From: Pseudochelatococcus contaminans
GTDB taxonomy: Bacteria; Pseudomonadota; Alphaproteobacteria; Rhizobiales; Beijerinckiaceae
Reading direction: 5' to 3'
DNA length: 64,000 bases
Assembly (NCBI RefSeq): GCF_014195635.1
Contig: NZ_JACICC010000001.1
Coordinates: 682,001 to 746,000 of the forward strand
Part shown: in pieces, positions 1-9,229 of the stretch
Numbering within the stretch: the stretch's first letter is position 1
How the letters are laid out: each line of letters begins with the position of its first letter
Program-made: the position numbers and the translations under genes
Notes under the pieces: generated by a model
Database searches by the model: none
What the model saw: only the letters and a program-made list of their open reading frames with translations
What the model was told of the DNA's origin: nothing

Positions 1-1046
1 TTTGAACGGTCTATTCCTCTCGTTTGAAAATTAAATAAATCCTTTTTGAATTGACCTGTGTTATTTTGAGTTTGCATAAATGTATTATATTGGCCGTTTA
101 AAAGAATCTTTTTGAAAAACTCTTCATCATTAACAGCAGCAGAAACTGCAACGCCAAGTTTTTTCTCTGTGCGGTCTGAAATAAATTTATAAAGTGCTGC
201 GGTATTGAGGGGTGTTGTAAGAGCTGTTCGAATGGTCCCACCTTCTTCAAAGACTTCACTAGCTCCCTCTCGAACTACCGCTTCTGCCAAATCTATGCCT
301 GCTCTAGCCGCATTTCCAGCAAGCTGCCATTGAAGGTCATTACCAACATTCTGTCCTTCTCTTACTTCTCCAACAAGCCTTTGGCCGGCCGTATATCCCT
401 GAAAGCCAAAAGACAGATTAGCGCTATTAGCTATTGCGTCCGGATGTCTGTTCTGGTTTATGGCGTTTCCCGCTGACGTCTTGGCCATTGTTACACCGGC
501 GGCCAAAATTGTGTTTGCAATGCCGGTTTTTGAAATAGATGAAAGGGCGTTGCCTACGAATGGAACAGACTGCAATGCCACGGCCAAAAAAGTATCAAAC
601 AATTTACAAGCCAGAGGGTCCGTTTTTTTTATGGCATCCCCGGCCTTTGTCTTTATATCTTTAATAATTTCTTTTATTTGACCAATATCTTCAATTCTTT
701 GAGCGGCAATACTTACTGTTTTTGTAGTGACTTTTGTATTTGACTGGTTAAGCGCTCCAGTAATGTCACTTATGCACTCAGAAAAGTTAATAGCCCCCCC
801 CCCTTTGAAAATCGCCGATTGAAGATCTGTTCTTCCGGTTTTATTATCATTTATTACTGCAAGGCATGCAGCAAGTTTTAGGACATCTTCTCGATTAATA
901 AGGCCATATATTATATCATAATTAGAAGTTATACTTGTATTTGCATGATGATTTGGTGTTTTAATGTGCTCTGACAACTTTCCTCTAAGTTTTTCATTAA
1001 GAGTGTTCATAATAGCAGATAGTTCGTGAGTTTTTACTCTTGCCAT
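1..1046 (-). CDS. Unknown AT-rich gene, C-terminus beyond window edge
   Basis: I translated this frame by hand: it is open from an ATG at 1046 to the window edge, about 348 codons with no stop. A GGAGA ribosome-binding site sits about 8 nt upstream. The protein starts MARVKTHELSAIMNTLNEKL. It has a Lys/Thr-rich N-terminal half, a glycine/alanine-rich moderately hydrophobic stretch near residues 150-190 (with SVPFVGNALSS), and a charged C-terminal part. I recognise no family and see no signal peptide. Codon use is strongly AT-rich, unlike every other gene here, which suggests recent acquisition (inference). A run of ten G lies in the coding strand near codon 83. It could belong to a prophage, an integrated element or a secreted effector/toxin, but nothing in the sequence decides this. 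Confidence 0.6.
   Translation of the reverse strand, partial: MARVKTHELSAIMNTLNEKLRGKLSEHIKTPNHHANTSITSNYDIIYGLINREDVLKLAACLAVINDNKTGRTDLQSAIFKGGGAINFSECISDITGALNQSNTKVTTKTVSIAAQRIEDIGQIKEIIKDIKTKAGDAIKKTDPLACKLFDTFLAVALQSVPFVGNALSSISKTGIANTILAAGVTMAKTSAGNAINQNRHPDAIANSANLSFGFQGYTAGQRLVGEVREGQNVGNDLQWQLAGNAARAGIDLAEAVVREGASEVFEEGGTIRTALTTPLNTAALYKFISDRTEKKLGVAVSAAVNDEEFFKKILLNGQYNTFMQTQNNTGQFKKDLFNFQTRGIDRS
794..803 (-). repeat. Ten-G homopolymer inside the AT-rich gene
   Basis: The plus strand reads ten consecutive C at 794-803, giving GGG GGG GGG G on the coding strand, inside codons Lys-Gly-Gly-Gly-Ala. The downstream frame continues sensibly, so at ten bases the gene is in frame. Runs of this length are prone to slipped-strand change, and also to sequencing error. 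Confidence 0.8.
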
Positions 1047-1218
1047 AATACAAGTCTCCGTTTAAATGTTTTGCGAGAAAAATTTTTATTTTAATATTGA
1101 AGATTAAGATTTCTCTGGTTCGAAGCGCATTATTGTCGTATAATTTAACTATTTCTGTATATTCATTTTCAGTCCAACTTGTTTCCGGAAGAATGACGAA
1201 CTCGTTTTTATACCGCAC
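997..1218 (-). CDS. Small AT-rich ORF upstream of the unknown gene
   Basis: A 73-codon frame from GTG at 1218, overlapping the start of the unknown gene by 50 nt. The translation (MRYKNEFVILPETSWTENEY then a Lys/Ile-rich tail) has plausible composition in its first 45 residues. The tail after about residue 55 runs into the ribosome-binding site and start of the next gene. The frame crosses the sharp AT-rich to GC-rich boundary near 1200-1220, and a TAA lies ten codons upstream of the GTG in the GC-rich side. It may be the stub of a gene cut when the element inserted, or chance. Confidence 0.25.
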   Translation of the reverse strand: MRYKNEFVILPETSWTENEYTEIVKLYDNNALRTREILIFNIKIKIFLAKHLNGDLYYGKSKNSRTICYYEHS

Positions 1219-2082
1219 CGTCGCCCGGTCATGGGGCTGGATTTCTTATTTCAACTCCCCGGCCAAGGGAGTCCGGCTACTCCGCTGCCGGTTTCCGCCG
1301 GCCCGGTCAGCCTGGTCCACGACGCCTGTCGCCGTCTCGGCATCCGCAAGCCACACCGTGGTCGCCGTCGCGTGGCTTGCTCATCAAAGGGCATCGCCAC
1401 CGCGAACTGCCCTCCCGGTCGCGGCGTCTGCTTGACCTCCCGCACAAGCGCGGCGGGGTCAGCGACGCAATCGCCGACCTTTATCGCCACCACCCGGCCA
1501 GACATCCGGGGACGAAATGGCAGCGTCAGCGTGTCGGCTATCCAGAAGTCCACCTGCTCCTATCCCACGAATGCCGCAACCGCCCCGCGCCGCTCATACC
1601 GCACCCCCACCCGGCGATGTGGAAAAGCCACTGTCCGATCATCGAGCACCCCGCGGCTTATATCCGGCACTGGCCCCTGCGCAGCCGGTAAACGCTCGCA
1701 CGCGACAGCGAGGACACGGCTGATGCTGCCGGCTCTGTCACGGGCGAACAGGTTGCATAATAATCGTATGCATAGCTTGCCTGTAGCTGTCGGATAACGC
1801 TGAAAGTGTTGATCCTGCTCGCTCTGATCTGGTTCGTGGGGAGCGGCGGCTCTTCCATGCCGAGGGTTGTGCTCGCCTCGTTCCCCGGGCTTTTCGGGTC
1901 CGGAGAACCTTTTTCCGATGTATCAAGTTCCTGCCGTGAGCCGGCGCTTGCGACATTGTGCATCCATATGGCAGCCATGCGTGCTTTGCCTTTCCCCGTG
2001 CGGCAAGGTGCGCTATGCCTGACCGCCATGGACCCGCACGGGCAAGGTCGGCCTGGCGGATGAGGATGGACGCAGGCGGGAA
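1219..2082. other. GC-rich stretch with no convincing gene
   Basis: GC content jumps back to the chromosomal level at about 1220. Several overlapping frames on both strands are open, but none has a recognisable domain. On the minus strand a frame ending at TAG 1560-1562 is followed by a purine-rich GGATAGGAG and a GTG at 1553 that opens 100 codons down to 1251 (starts MDFWIADTLTLPFRPRMSGR). These two could be decayed remains of one gene. I would not call either a gene. Confidence 0.4.
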
Positions 2083-3606
2083 ATGTCGGAAAATCAGAAT
2101 TACATCAGGCGGATACTGACATCATCGGTCTATGACGTGGCTATCGAATCGCCGCTCGATCCGATGAAGCGCCTGTCGCAGCGATTGAACGCTCCCGTGT
2201 TTCTGAAGCGCGAGGATCTCCAGCCCGTCTACTCTTTCAAGCTGCGCGGGGCCTATAACAAGATTGCCCGCCTCACGCCGGAAGAGCGGGCGCGGGGCGT
2301 CATCTGCGCCTCCGCCGGCAACCACGCCCAGGGCGTGGCGCTGGCCACGCAACGTCTCGGCATCCGCGCTGTCATCGTCATGCCGCGCACCACGCCGGGG
2401 ATCAAGGTCGCTGCCGTGCGCAATCTCGGCGGCGAGGTGGTGCTGCACGGCGATGCCTTCGACGACGCTCGCCGCCACGCCGCAGTGCTTGAGAAAGAGC
2501 AGGGCCTCGTCTTCGTCCATCCTTATGACGACCCCGATGTCATCGCCGGGCAGGGCACGGTGGCGGTGGAACTGTTGCGCCAGCATCCCGGCCCGCTGGA
2601 GGCCGTTTTCGTGCCCATCGGCGGCGGCGGATTGGCGTCCGGCATCGCGGTCTACATCAAGTTCCTGCGTCCCGATGTCAAAGTCATCGGTGTGGAGCCT
2701 GACGATGCGGCCAGCATGAAGTCGGCGATCGAGGCTGATGAGCGGGTCGTGCTGTCCCATGTCGGGCTGTTCGCCGATGGCGTGGCCGTGGCGCAGGCGG
2801 GCGAGGAAACCTTCCGGCTCTGCCGCGAGCTGCTCGACGATGTCATCACCGTTTCGGGCGATGAAATCTGTGCGGCGATCAAGGACATCTTCGACGATAC
2901 CCGTGCCGTGGCCGAACCTGCCGGCGCGCTGGCCCTTGCGGGCCTCAAGCGCTATCGCGAAACCGCACAGGGCAACGGGCCGCTCATCGCTATCAATTCC
3001 GGAGCGAACCTGAATTTCGACCGTCTCCAGCACGTGGCGGAGCGGGCGCAGATCGGCGAGCGCTCCGAAGCGCTGCTTGCTGTCACCATCCCGGAGAAAC
3101 CGGGCAGCTACCGCCAGTTCATCCGCCTTCTCGGCCAGCGCCAGATCACGGAATTCAACTACCGTTACGCATCGGGTACGGACGCGCACATCTTTGTCGG
3201 CGTGCAGCTTTCGGAGGGTGAGCGCGAGAAAGAACGCATCATCGCCATGTTGCGCGAGCAGGATTATCCCGTGGTCGACCTCTCCGACAATGAACTGGCC
3301 AAGCTGCATGTGCGGCATATGGTCGGCGGCCGCGCTGCCTCGGCGGAAAACGAACTGGTGTATCGCTTCGAGTTTCCCGAGCGACCGGGCGCGTTGCTGC
3401 GATTCCTTGAGCTGCTGCGCTCGGACTGGAACATCTCGATGTTCCACTACCGCAATCACGGCACGGATTTTGGCCGTGTGCTGGCGGGGCTTCAGGTGGC
3501 GGAGGAGCACCGCGCCAGTTTTGAGGGCTTCCTCAATGAACTCGGCTATCCCTTCTGGGAGGAAACGCAGAACCCTGCCTATCAATTATTCCTCGATGGC
3601 CGATAA
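2083..3606 (+). CDS. ilvA: Threonine ammonia-lyase, biosynthetic (IlvA)
   Basis: PLP enzyme that deaminates threonine to 2-oxobutanoate, the first committed step of isoleucine synthesis in the cytoplasm. The 507 residues match the long biosynthetic form. The N-terminal catalytic domain has the PLP lysine in SFKLRGAYN (Lys53), the ASAGNHAQG loop, and the phosphate-binding GGGGLASG. After about residue 330 there are two ACT-like regulatory repeats (beginning near LLAVTIPEKPGSYRQF and ELVYRFEFPERPGALLRF), where isoleucine and valine act in this family. The start is ATG in GGAAATGTCGG. The gene stands alone, with 156 nt before alr. Assignment is firm; the reverse-strand frame beneath it is a GC-rich shadow. 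Confidence 0.95.
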   Translation: MSENQNYIRRILTSSVYDVAIESPLDPMKRLSQRLNAPVFLKREDLQPVYSFKLRGAYNKIARLTPEERARGVICASAGNHAQGVALATQRLGIRAVIVMPRTTPGIKVAAVRNLGGEVVLHGDAFDDARRHAAVLEKEQGLVFVHPYDDPDVIAGQGTVAVELLRQHPGPLEAVFVPIGGGGLASGIAVYIKFLRPDVKVIGVEPDDAASMKSAIEADERVVLSHVGLFADGVAVAQAGEETFRLCRELLDDVITVSGDEICAAIKDIFDDTRAVAEPAGALALAGLKRYRETAQGNGPLIAINSGANLNFDRLQHVAERAQIGERSEALLAVTIPEKPGSYRQFIRLLGQRQITEFNYRYASGTDAHIFVGVQLSEGEREKERIIAMLREQDYPVVDLSDNELAKLHVRHMVGGRAASAENELVYRFEFPERPGALLRFLELLRSDWNISMFHYRNHGTDFGRVLAGLQVAEEHRASFEGFLNELGYPFWEETQNPAYQLFLDGR

Positions 3607-3762
3607 ACAGGCACGAAGGGCGTCGATACAATGGGCGTTGTCGATGCCGGGGGTGTAACCTCCGTGCCGATATGCTGTCGACTGGCATTGCGCTTTTGGA
3701 CCATCGTAACGTTTCGATGCGACATAACGTGGTCTGAATAATTTTGCCGCGCCGACTGGCGG

Positions 3763-4947
3763 GTGGTGGATGCGATACCGATCATGGTTTCTTCTCGTGA
3801 ACTGGCTGTTTTTTTATCGGCTGCCCCATCCGCTGGGCTGCTGGTTATTGATCTCGATGCGGTGAGATTCAACTATCGCCTGCTGCGCGGCCTTCTGCAG
3901 GGCGCGGCCTGCGGCGGCGTTGTCAAGGCGGATGCCTATGGACTGGGCGCTGCAAAAGTGGTGCCGGTGCTTGCAGCCGAGGGCTGCCGTCATTTCTTCG
4001 TGGCCCATCTTGATGAAGCGCTGGCCCTGCTGCCGCATCTGCCGGATGATGCGACGACATATGTTCTGAACGGTCTCACGCGGAACGGTGCCGAAGAAGC
4101 GGCGCGCCTCGTGGTTGCGGGCAAAGCGGTGGTGCCGGTGCTTAATTCCGTCGATCAGCTTGCGGTATGGCGCGGCAAGGCTGCGCAATCTGGCCGCGTG
4201 CTGCCGGCAGCCGTTCAGGTGGATACCGGAATGTCCCGGCTGGGCCTGCCGCCGGAGAATGTCAAGGCGGTGGCCGGGGATGCCGATGCCTTCACCGGGC
4301 TCGATGTGCATTTCGTCATGAGCCATCTTGCCTGCGCCGACGAACCGCGTAATCCGGCTTCCACCGGGCAATTGGCGAATTTCCGCACGGCGCGGGCGCT
4401 TCTTGCCCAGCATCCGGCGTTGGCGCGGAGCCGGAGTTGCTTCGCCAACTCGTCCGGCATTTTCCTCGGCGCCGATTATCATTTCGATCTCGTGCGCCCC
4501 GGCGCGGCCTTGTACGGCATTAACCCGCTGCCCGGCGGCGACAACCCGCTGCGGGGCGTCGCCAGCCTTTTCGGTCGCATCATCCAGACGCGCTGGATTC
4601 CGGCTGGTACGCACGTGGGGTACGGCTATACGGCAACGGCGACGCGGCCCACCCGTGTCGCGACGCTTTCCGTCGGCTATGCCGATGGCTGGTTGCGCAG
4701 TCTCAGCGGCAAGGGCGCGGTATGGCTGGGCGATGACCGGCTGCCGATATTGGGACGGGTCTCGATGGATAGCATCTGCGTCGACGCGACGGATATCGCC
4801 GAGGAGCGTCTCGCCCCCGATACCCCCGTGGAGTTGATAGGCATTCATCAAGATGTCGATGACGTAGCGGATGCTGCCGGCACGATAGGATATGAAGTGC
4901 TGACATCGCTCGGAAGCCGCTACAGACGGGAATATTTGGGCGGGTAA
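3763..4947 (+). CDS. alr: Alanine racemase, probably catabolic (DadX type)
   Basis: PLP enzyme interconverting L- and D-alanine. Residues 25-45 give LVIDLDAVRFNYRLL and then VVKADAYGLG with the PLP lysine. The second catalytic base is the tyrosine of VGYGYTATATRPT in the C-terminal barrel. The 394-residue length is slightly long for the family because of a GTG start at 3763; ATG at 3784 is the alternative and would remove seven residues. dadA follows 36 nt downstream on the same strand. That arrangement is typical of the catabolic dadAX pair, in which L-alanine is racemised and D-alanine oxidised, so this copy may not be the only source of D-alanine for peptidoglycan. Confidence 0.92.
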   Translation: MVDAIPIMVSSRELAVFLSAAPSAGLLVIDLDAVRFNYRLLRGLLQGAACGGVVKADAYGLGAAKVVPVLAAEGCRHFFVAHLDEALALLPHLPDDATTYVLNGLTRNGAEEAARLVVAGKAVVPVLNSVDQLAVWRGKAAQSGRVLPAAVQVDTGMSRLGLPPENVKAVAGDADAFTGLDVHFVMSHLACADEPRNPASTGQLANFRTARALLAQHPALARSRSCFANSSGIFLGADYHFDLVRPGAALYGINPLPGGDNPLRGVASLFGRIIQTRWIPAGTHVGYGYTATATRPTRVATLSVGYADGWLRSLSGKGAVWLGDDRLPILGRVSMDSICVDATDIAEERLAPDTPVELIGIHQDVDDVADAAGTIGYEVLTSLGSRYRREYLGG

Positions 4948-4983
4948 AGACGATACTGGTCGAACCGGGAAAGATTATTCATC

Positions 4984-6237
4984 ATGAAGGTCGTCGTTCT
5001 GGGCGCGGGGGTCATCGGTGTGACCTCTGCCTGGTATCTTGCGAAAGCGGGCTGTGACGTCACGGTCATCGAGCGGCAACAGGGTCCGGGGCTGGAAACG
5101 AGCTTCGCCAATGCTGGGCAAGTGTCGCCGGGGTATGCTTCCCCATGGGCTGCGCCGGGCATTCCGCTGAAAGCGCTGAAGTGGCTCTTTACGGAGCACT
5201 CGCCGCTGATCGTCCGGCCCCGGGCCGATCCAGCCATGCTGGTGTGGCTGACGCAGATGCTGCGCAATTGCACGCCCGCGCGTTACGCGACGAACAAGGC
5301 GCGCATGGTGCGCATTGCCGAATACAGCCGTGGCTGTCTCCAGGCGCTGCGCGCCGAAACCGGCATCGCCTACGACGAGCGCTCGCAGGGTACCTTGCAG
5401 CTTTTCCGCACGCAGGAGCAGCTCGACATGGTGGCCACGGATGTGGCAGTGCTGAAGCATTACGGCGTGGCGCACGAACTGCTGGCTCATGCCGAATGCG
5501 TCGCCGCGGAGCCCGGCCTCGCTTACGCGCGGCATAAGGTCGTGGGTGGCTTGCGCCTGCCTTATGACGAAACGGGGGACTGCTTCAAGTTTACCGGCAA
5601 TCTGGCGGCGCTCGCCGCCACAGCCGGCGTGACTTTCCGGTATGGGATCGACGTGCGGGGGATCGATGCCTCGGGCGGCAAGGTCACCGGCGTCCGGACC
5701 AGCGACGGCAAGGTCAAGGCCGATGCCGTTGTTGTTGCGCTGGGCAGTTTCTCGCCGCACGTCCTCAAGCCGCTCGGGCTGAACGTGCCGGTGTACCCGG
5801 TTAAAGGCTATTCGATCACCGTTGATGTCACCGATCCGGCTGCCGCGCCCGTCTCAACCGTGCTCGATGAATCTTACAAGGTCGCCATCACGCGTCTTGG
5901 TGATCGCATCCGTGTTGGCGGCATGGCCGAGGTTTCCGGGTATCGTCTTCGTCTGCATCCGGAGCGAAAGGGCACACTGTCGCTGGTGCTTCACGATCTG
6001 TTTCCGCGTGGCGGCGATCCTGCCGGGGCGCAGCTTTGGTCTGGCCTGAGGCCGATGACGCCGGACAGCACACCGATCGTTGGCCGCACGCGTGTCGACA
6101 ATCTCTATATCAACACCGGGCATGGCACGCTGGGCTGGACGATGGCGTGCGGCTCTGGCCGAGCGATTGCCGATATCGTGACCGGAAAAACGCCGGATAT
6201 CGACGTAGCGGACCTTTCACTCGCCCGATACGGGTGA
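4984..6237 (+). CDS. dadA: D-amino acid dehydrogenase small subunit (DadA)
   Basis: FAD-dependent membrane-associated dehydrogenase that oxidises D-alanine to pyruvate and ammonia and feeds electrons to quinones. The N-terminus is a textbook Rossmann fold ([23 protein letters not shown]) followed by the conserved [22 protein letters not shown] of DadA. The C-terminal FAD-contact segment is [18 protein letters not shown]. Length 417 fits the family. It lies 36 nt downstream of alr and likely shares its transcript. Its last 21 bases overlap the end of the convergent RHH gene. Confidence 0.95.
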   Translation: MKVVVLGAGVIGVTSAWYLAKAGCDVTVIERQQGPGLETSFANAGQVSPGYASPWAAPGIPLKALKWLFTEHSPLIVRPRADPAMLVWLTQMLRNCTPARYATNKARMVRIAEYSRGCLQALRAETGIAYDERSQGTLQLFRTQEQLDMVATDVAVLKHYGVAHELLAHAECVAAEPGLAYARHKVVGGLRLPYDETGDCFKFTGNLAALAATAGVTFRYGIDVRGIDASGGKVTGVRTSDGKVKADAVVVALGSFSPHVLKPLGLNVPVYPVKGYSITVDVTDPAAAPVSTVLDESYKVAITRLGDRIRVGGMAEVSGYRLRLHPERKGTLSLVLHDLFPRGGDPAGAQLWSGLRPMTPDSTPIVGRTRVDNLYINTGHGTLGWTMACGSGRAIADIVTGKTPDIDVADLSLARYG

Positions 6238-6453
6238 GGCCGCGCGGCGGAAATGCTCCAGTGCGAAAACGCGGATGGCGGATGACAGATTGCTGTCGCC
6301 GCGCGCCGTATCGACTTCGGCAATGAGACTGGCGACGGACATATCCCGCATATCGGCAATCTCGCGCAGCGCATCCCAGAAGGGTTGTTCGAGCGATACG
6401 CTCGTGCGGTGTCCTGCGATCATGACCGAACGCTTGACGACCGCTTCAGTCAT
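6217..6453 (-). CDS. Ribbon-helix-helix domain protein (RHH_4 type)
   Basis: Small protein of 78 residues starting [20 protein letters not shown], followed by [28 protein letters not shown]. This is the beta-strand and two helices of the alphaproteobacterial ribbon-helix-helix family (Pfam RHH_4). The frame is open further upstream to 6540, but the ATG at 6453 overlaps the stop of the DUF4169 gene by 8 nt, which suggests translational coupling and decides the start. Members of this family are annotated as possible DNA-binding proteins; no target is known to me. The pair next to fumC is a recurrent arrangement in the order. Confidence 0.8.
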   Translation of the reverse strand: MTEAVVKRSVMIAGHRTSVSLEQPFWDALREIADMRDMSVASLIAEVDTARGDSNLSSAIRVFALEHFRRAASPVSGE

Positions 6454-6658
6454 CAGGGGTGCCTTTATCGCCTTCAGCAGTTTCATCACTGCGGCGATGG
6501 CCGTCAAGATGCCGTTTGGCCTTGTCGCGCTCATCGGCATCAGTGCGGCGCTGTAATGCAGAAACGCCGAAGCGCAAGCGGTTTTCGGCCGCCTGCGCTT
6601 CTTTTTCGGTTCTGGCGCGCGCCTTGCGGGCGCGGCGCAGATTAATGATTTCGGCCAC
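6446..6658 (-). CDS. DUF4169 family small basic protein
   Basis: Seventy residues starting MAEIINLRRARKARARTEKE, very rich in Arg, Lys, Ala and Glu. The MxEIINLRxARK opening is characteristic of DUF4169 in alphaproteobacteria. It is probably helical; there is no membrane segment or enzyme motif and no known function. It begins 29 nt after fumC ends on the same strand and overlaps the RHH gene by 8 nt, so fumC, DUF4169 and RHH probably form one operon. Confidence 0.8.
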   Translation of the reverse strand: MAEIINLRRARKARARTEKEAQAAENRLRFGVSALQRRTDADERDKAKRHLDGHRRSDETAEGDKGTPDD

Positions 6659-6687
6659 CGGAATAGCCCGCTCTTAGGAGAGTTCGC

Positions 6688-8079
6688 TCAGTGCGGTGCC
6701 AGCATGTCCTGCGGGCGCACGACGAGGTCGAATTCCTCAGCCGTCACCTTGCCGGACTTCAGGGCTTCCTCGCGCAGGGTGGTGCCGTTCTTATGAGCAG
6801 CCTTGGCGATATCCGCCGCGGCGTCATAGCCGATCTTCGGCGCCAGAGCCGTAACCAGCATCAGCGAGCGCTGCAGCAACTCGGTAATCCGCTCCTGGTT
6901 CGGCTTGATGCCGACAACGCAGTTATCGGTGAAGCTGACGGCGCCATCGGCGAGCAGGCGCACGGACTGCAGGAATGCATAGGCGATGACCGGCTTGAAC
7001 ACGTTCAGTTCGAGGTGGCCCTGGCTGCCGGCGAACGAGACGGTCGTGCCGTTGCCGACGACCTGCGCAACCAGCATGGTGACGGCTTCCGACTGGGTCG
7101 GGTTGACCTTGCCGGGCATGATCGACGAACCGGGCTCGTTCTCAGGCAGCGACAGTTCGCCAAGGCCGGAGCGGGGGCCCGAGCCGAGAAGGCGGATGTC
7201 GTTGGCGATCTTGAACAGGGCCGTCGCCACGCTCACCAGCGCGCCGTGCGCGAACACCATGGCATCGTTGCTGGCCAGCGCTTCGAACTTGTTCGGAGCA
7301 GTCACAAACGGCTGGCCGGTGATCTCAGCGACCTTGGCAGCAAAGCGCTCTGCAAATTCAGGATGGGCGTTGAGGCCCGTACCGACGGCGGTGCCGCCCT
7401 GTGCCAGGGGATAAAGCGAGGCGAGGGATGTCTTGACATGTTCGATGCCGGTGGCGATCTGCGCCGCGTAACCGGAGAACTCCTGCCCCAGTGTCACGGG
7501 CGTCGCATCCTGAAGGTGCGTGCGGCCGATCTTGACGATGTCCTTGAACTCTTCCGACTTGGCCAGCAGCGCCTTGTGCAGATGCTCAAGCGCGGGCAGC
7601 AGACGGCTTGTGACGTCGAGAACGGCGGCGATGTGGATGGCCGTCGGGAATGTGTCGTTCGAAGACTGGCCCCGGTTGACATGGTCGTTCGGGTGAACCG
7701 GCGTCTTGGAGCCGAGCGGCGCACCGAGCAACTCGTTGGCGCGGTTAGCGATCACTTCGTTGGCGTTCATGTTGGACTGGGTGCCGGAACCCGTCTGCCA
7801 CACAGCCAGCGGGAAGTGATCGTCATACTTGCCGTCGATGACTTCCTGCGCCGCTGTGGTGACTGCGTCCGCAACCTTGGGGTCGAGGACACCAAGATCC
7901 TTGTTGACCAGCGCAGCCGCGCGCTTGACCAGCGCCAGCGCATGCACCAGCGGCAGCGGGATCTTCTCTATGCCGATGCGGAAGTTCTGAAGCGAACGCT
8001 GGGACTGCGCGCCCCAATAGCGGTCAGCGGAAACCTCGATGGGACCAAAGGAATCGGTTTCGGTACGGGTCTGGGACAT
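6688..8079 (-). CDS. fumC: Fumarate hydratase class II (FumC)
   Basis: Iron-independent TCA-cycle fumarase that hydrates fumarate to L-malate; a homotetramer of the aspartase/fumarase superfamily. The family signature [15 protein letters not shown] (catalytic SS loop) is present near residue 320, with [19 protein letters not shown] near 100 and [15 protein letters not shown] near 190. The 463-residue length is standard, and it starts [29 protein letters not shown] as expected. It is the first gene of a minus-strand run with DUF4169 and RHH downstream. The long plus-strand frame across it is a shadow. Confidence 0.97.
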   Translation of the reverse strand: MSQTRTETDSFGPIEVSADRYWGAQSQRSLQNFRIGIEKIPLPLVHALALVKRAAALVNKDLGVLDPKVADAVTTAAQEVIDGKYDDHFPLAVWQTGSGTQSNMNANEVIANRANELLGAPLGSKTPVHPNDHVNRGQSSNDTFPTAIHIAAVLDVTSRLLPALEHLHKALLAKSEEFKDIVKIGRTHLQDATPVTLGQEFSGYAAQIATGIEHVKTSLASLYPLAQGGTAVGTGLNAHPEFAERFAAKVAEITGQPFVTAPNKFEALASNDAMVFAHGALVSVATALFKIANDIRLLGSGPRSGLGELSLPENEPGSSIMPGKVNPTQSEAVTMLVAQVVGNGTTVSFAGSQGHLELNVFKPVIAYAFLQSVRLLADGAVSFTDNCVVGIKPNQERITELLQRSLMLVTALAPKIGYDAAADIAKAAHKNGTTLREEALKSGKVTAEEFDLVVRPQDMLAPH

Positions 8080-8319
8080 CAGGCGTTCCTCGCAAGGGCT
8101 TGGGCGGTTCCGCGAACGGGTTTCGTCCCACGTTCCGAAAGCGCATCGTCACAACAAACACGCGATAAGCCGACGCATCCCGGCCCATCGTTGCCGTGGT
8201 ATAGCCAGACTCAGACCTCTGCGCCAAGAGCCTTTCAGGACCATGCGTCGAGATTACGCGGATAAAGGTGACAGAATGGCAAATCTGTCAGCAAGCCGCG
8301 CAACCTGCGCAATGCGGTC

Positions 8320-9003
8320 TCAGGTGTTCTTTTTACGGAAAGCGTCGAGCCGAACGACCCGGCCGCCAGTGTCGTCATCCGGATTGTCATCCTGACTTGG
8401 GGCGGCATCATCGTCAGCGTCGGTTTTCGCCGATTCCCCGGCATCATCACCGGCCAACGCGGCAGTATCGTCCGCCGATTTCTCGTCTACGGCTTCGTGG
8501 CTTGCGGCCGGAGCGGGAGCAACGTCGCCCTCATTGCCCTTGACCTCGAAGATGCGACGCGGAAACGCTCCCTGCGTCACCTGCCCGGAAGAGGAGGTGT
8601 CCTCACCGTCGAAGCTGTCATCGGCATCCTCTTCCTCGTCGAGGTCGATATCCGATTCGAATCGCAGCCCGAAATCCACCGAGCGGTCGAAAAAGCCCGT
8701 CAGCGCCTCGAACGGCACAACCAGCTTCTCCGGAATACCCTTGAACGACAGCCCCACCTCGAACGCCTGATCGGTCACCGTCAGATCCCAGAACTGGTGC
8801 TGGAGAACGATGGTCATCTCGTCCGGATATTCCGTGCGCATGCGGTTCGAGAGCCGCACACCCGGATGTTGGGTGCGGAAGGTGATGTAGAAGTGGTGCT
8901 CTCCCGGCAGGCCATCCCGCACGACGTCTGACAGAACCTGGCGAACAACGCCGCGCAAGGCGTCCTGAACGTGGAGATCGTAACGAATGAAGTCCTTAGC
9001 CAT
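8320..9003 (-). CDS. sspB: SspB, ClpXP adaptor for ssrA-tagged proteins (alpha type)
   Basis: Adaptor that binds the tmRNA-encoded tag and delivers tagged proteins to ClpXP. The start is ATG at 9003 (MAKDFIRYDLHVQDALRGVV); the frame extends upstream to 9192 but that part is not protein-like. The folded substrate-binding domain spans about residues 1-135 (HHFYITFRTQHPGVRLS, DEMTIVLQHQFWDL). A long acidic linker rich in Asp/Glu follows, ending in RVVRLDAFRKK, which fits the C-terminal ClpX-binding tail of the family. It lies directly downstream of ssrA on the same strand, so tag RNA and tag adaptor are neighbours. The 240-nt gap toward fumC holds no gene. Confidence 0.9.
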   Translation of the reverse strand: MAKDFIRYDLHVQDALRGVVRQVLSDVVRDGLPGEHHFYITFRTQHPGVRLSNRMRTEYPDEMTIVLQHQFWDLTVTDQAFEVGLSFKGIPEKLVVPFEALTGFFDRSVDFGLRFESDIDLDEEEDADDSFDGEDTSSSGQVTQGAFPRRIFEVKGNEGDVAPAPAASHEAVDEKSADDTAALAGDDAGESAKTDADDDAAPSQDDNPDDDTGGRVVRLDAFRKKNT

Positions 9004-9229
9004 AACCCGGCGCCCGAAAATGTACCGGCGCCCTTCGTGGCCGCCACCTGAGTCTTGATGCCAGACTTTTTGTGCAAAGCGCAAGCCCCCAGCGACAACG
9101 CATGTGCGGAAACTGACGAGGCGGGCGAATATGATACATCTGGCCCGCAACACACGCAGCCGGCCACAGAACAATCGCCGCCGCATGCACAAACTGCATG
9201 AAACGGATAAAAACTCGCGGGAAGGGGGT

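Noticed and set aside
1251-1553. 100-codon minus-strand ORF with GTG start and purine-rich leader
   Set aside because: No recognised domain and an Arg-rich second half; kept only as a possible gene remnant in the findings.
1658-2029. 123-codon minus-strand ORF before ilvA
   Set aside because: Ser/Arg/Pro-rich, no ribosome-binding site of note and no homology that I recognise.
2122-3585. 487-codon frame on the minus strand across ilvA
   Set aside because: It is a GC-rich shadow of ilvA: His/Arg-rich low-quality translation, no family motif, while the plus strand has all IlvA motifs.
6691-8265. 524-codon plus-strand frame across fumC
   Set aside because: Antisense shadow; the minus-strand FumC has full-length family match and the plus translation is Arg/Gln/His-rich without domains.
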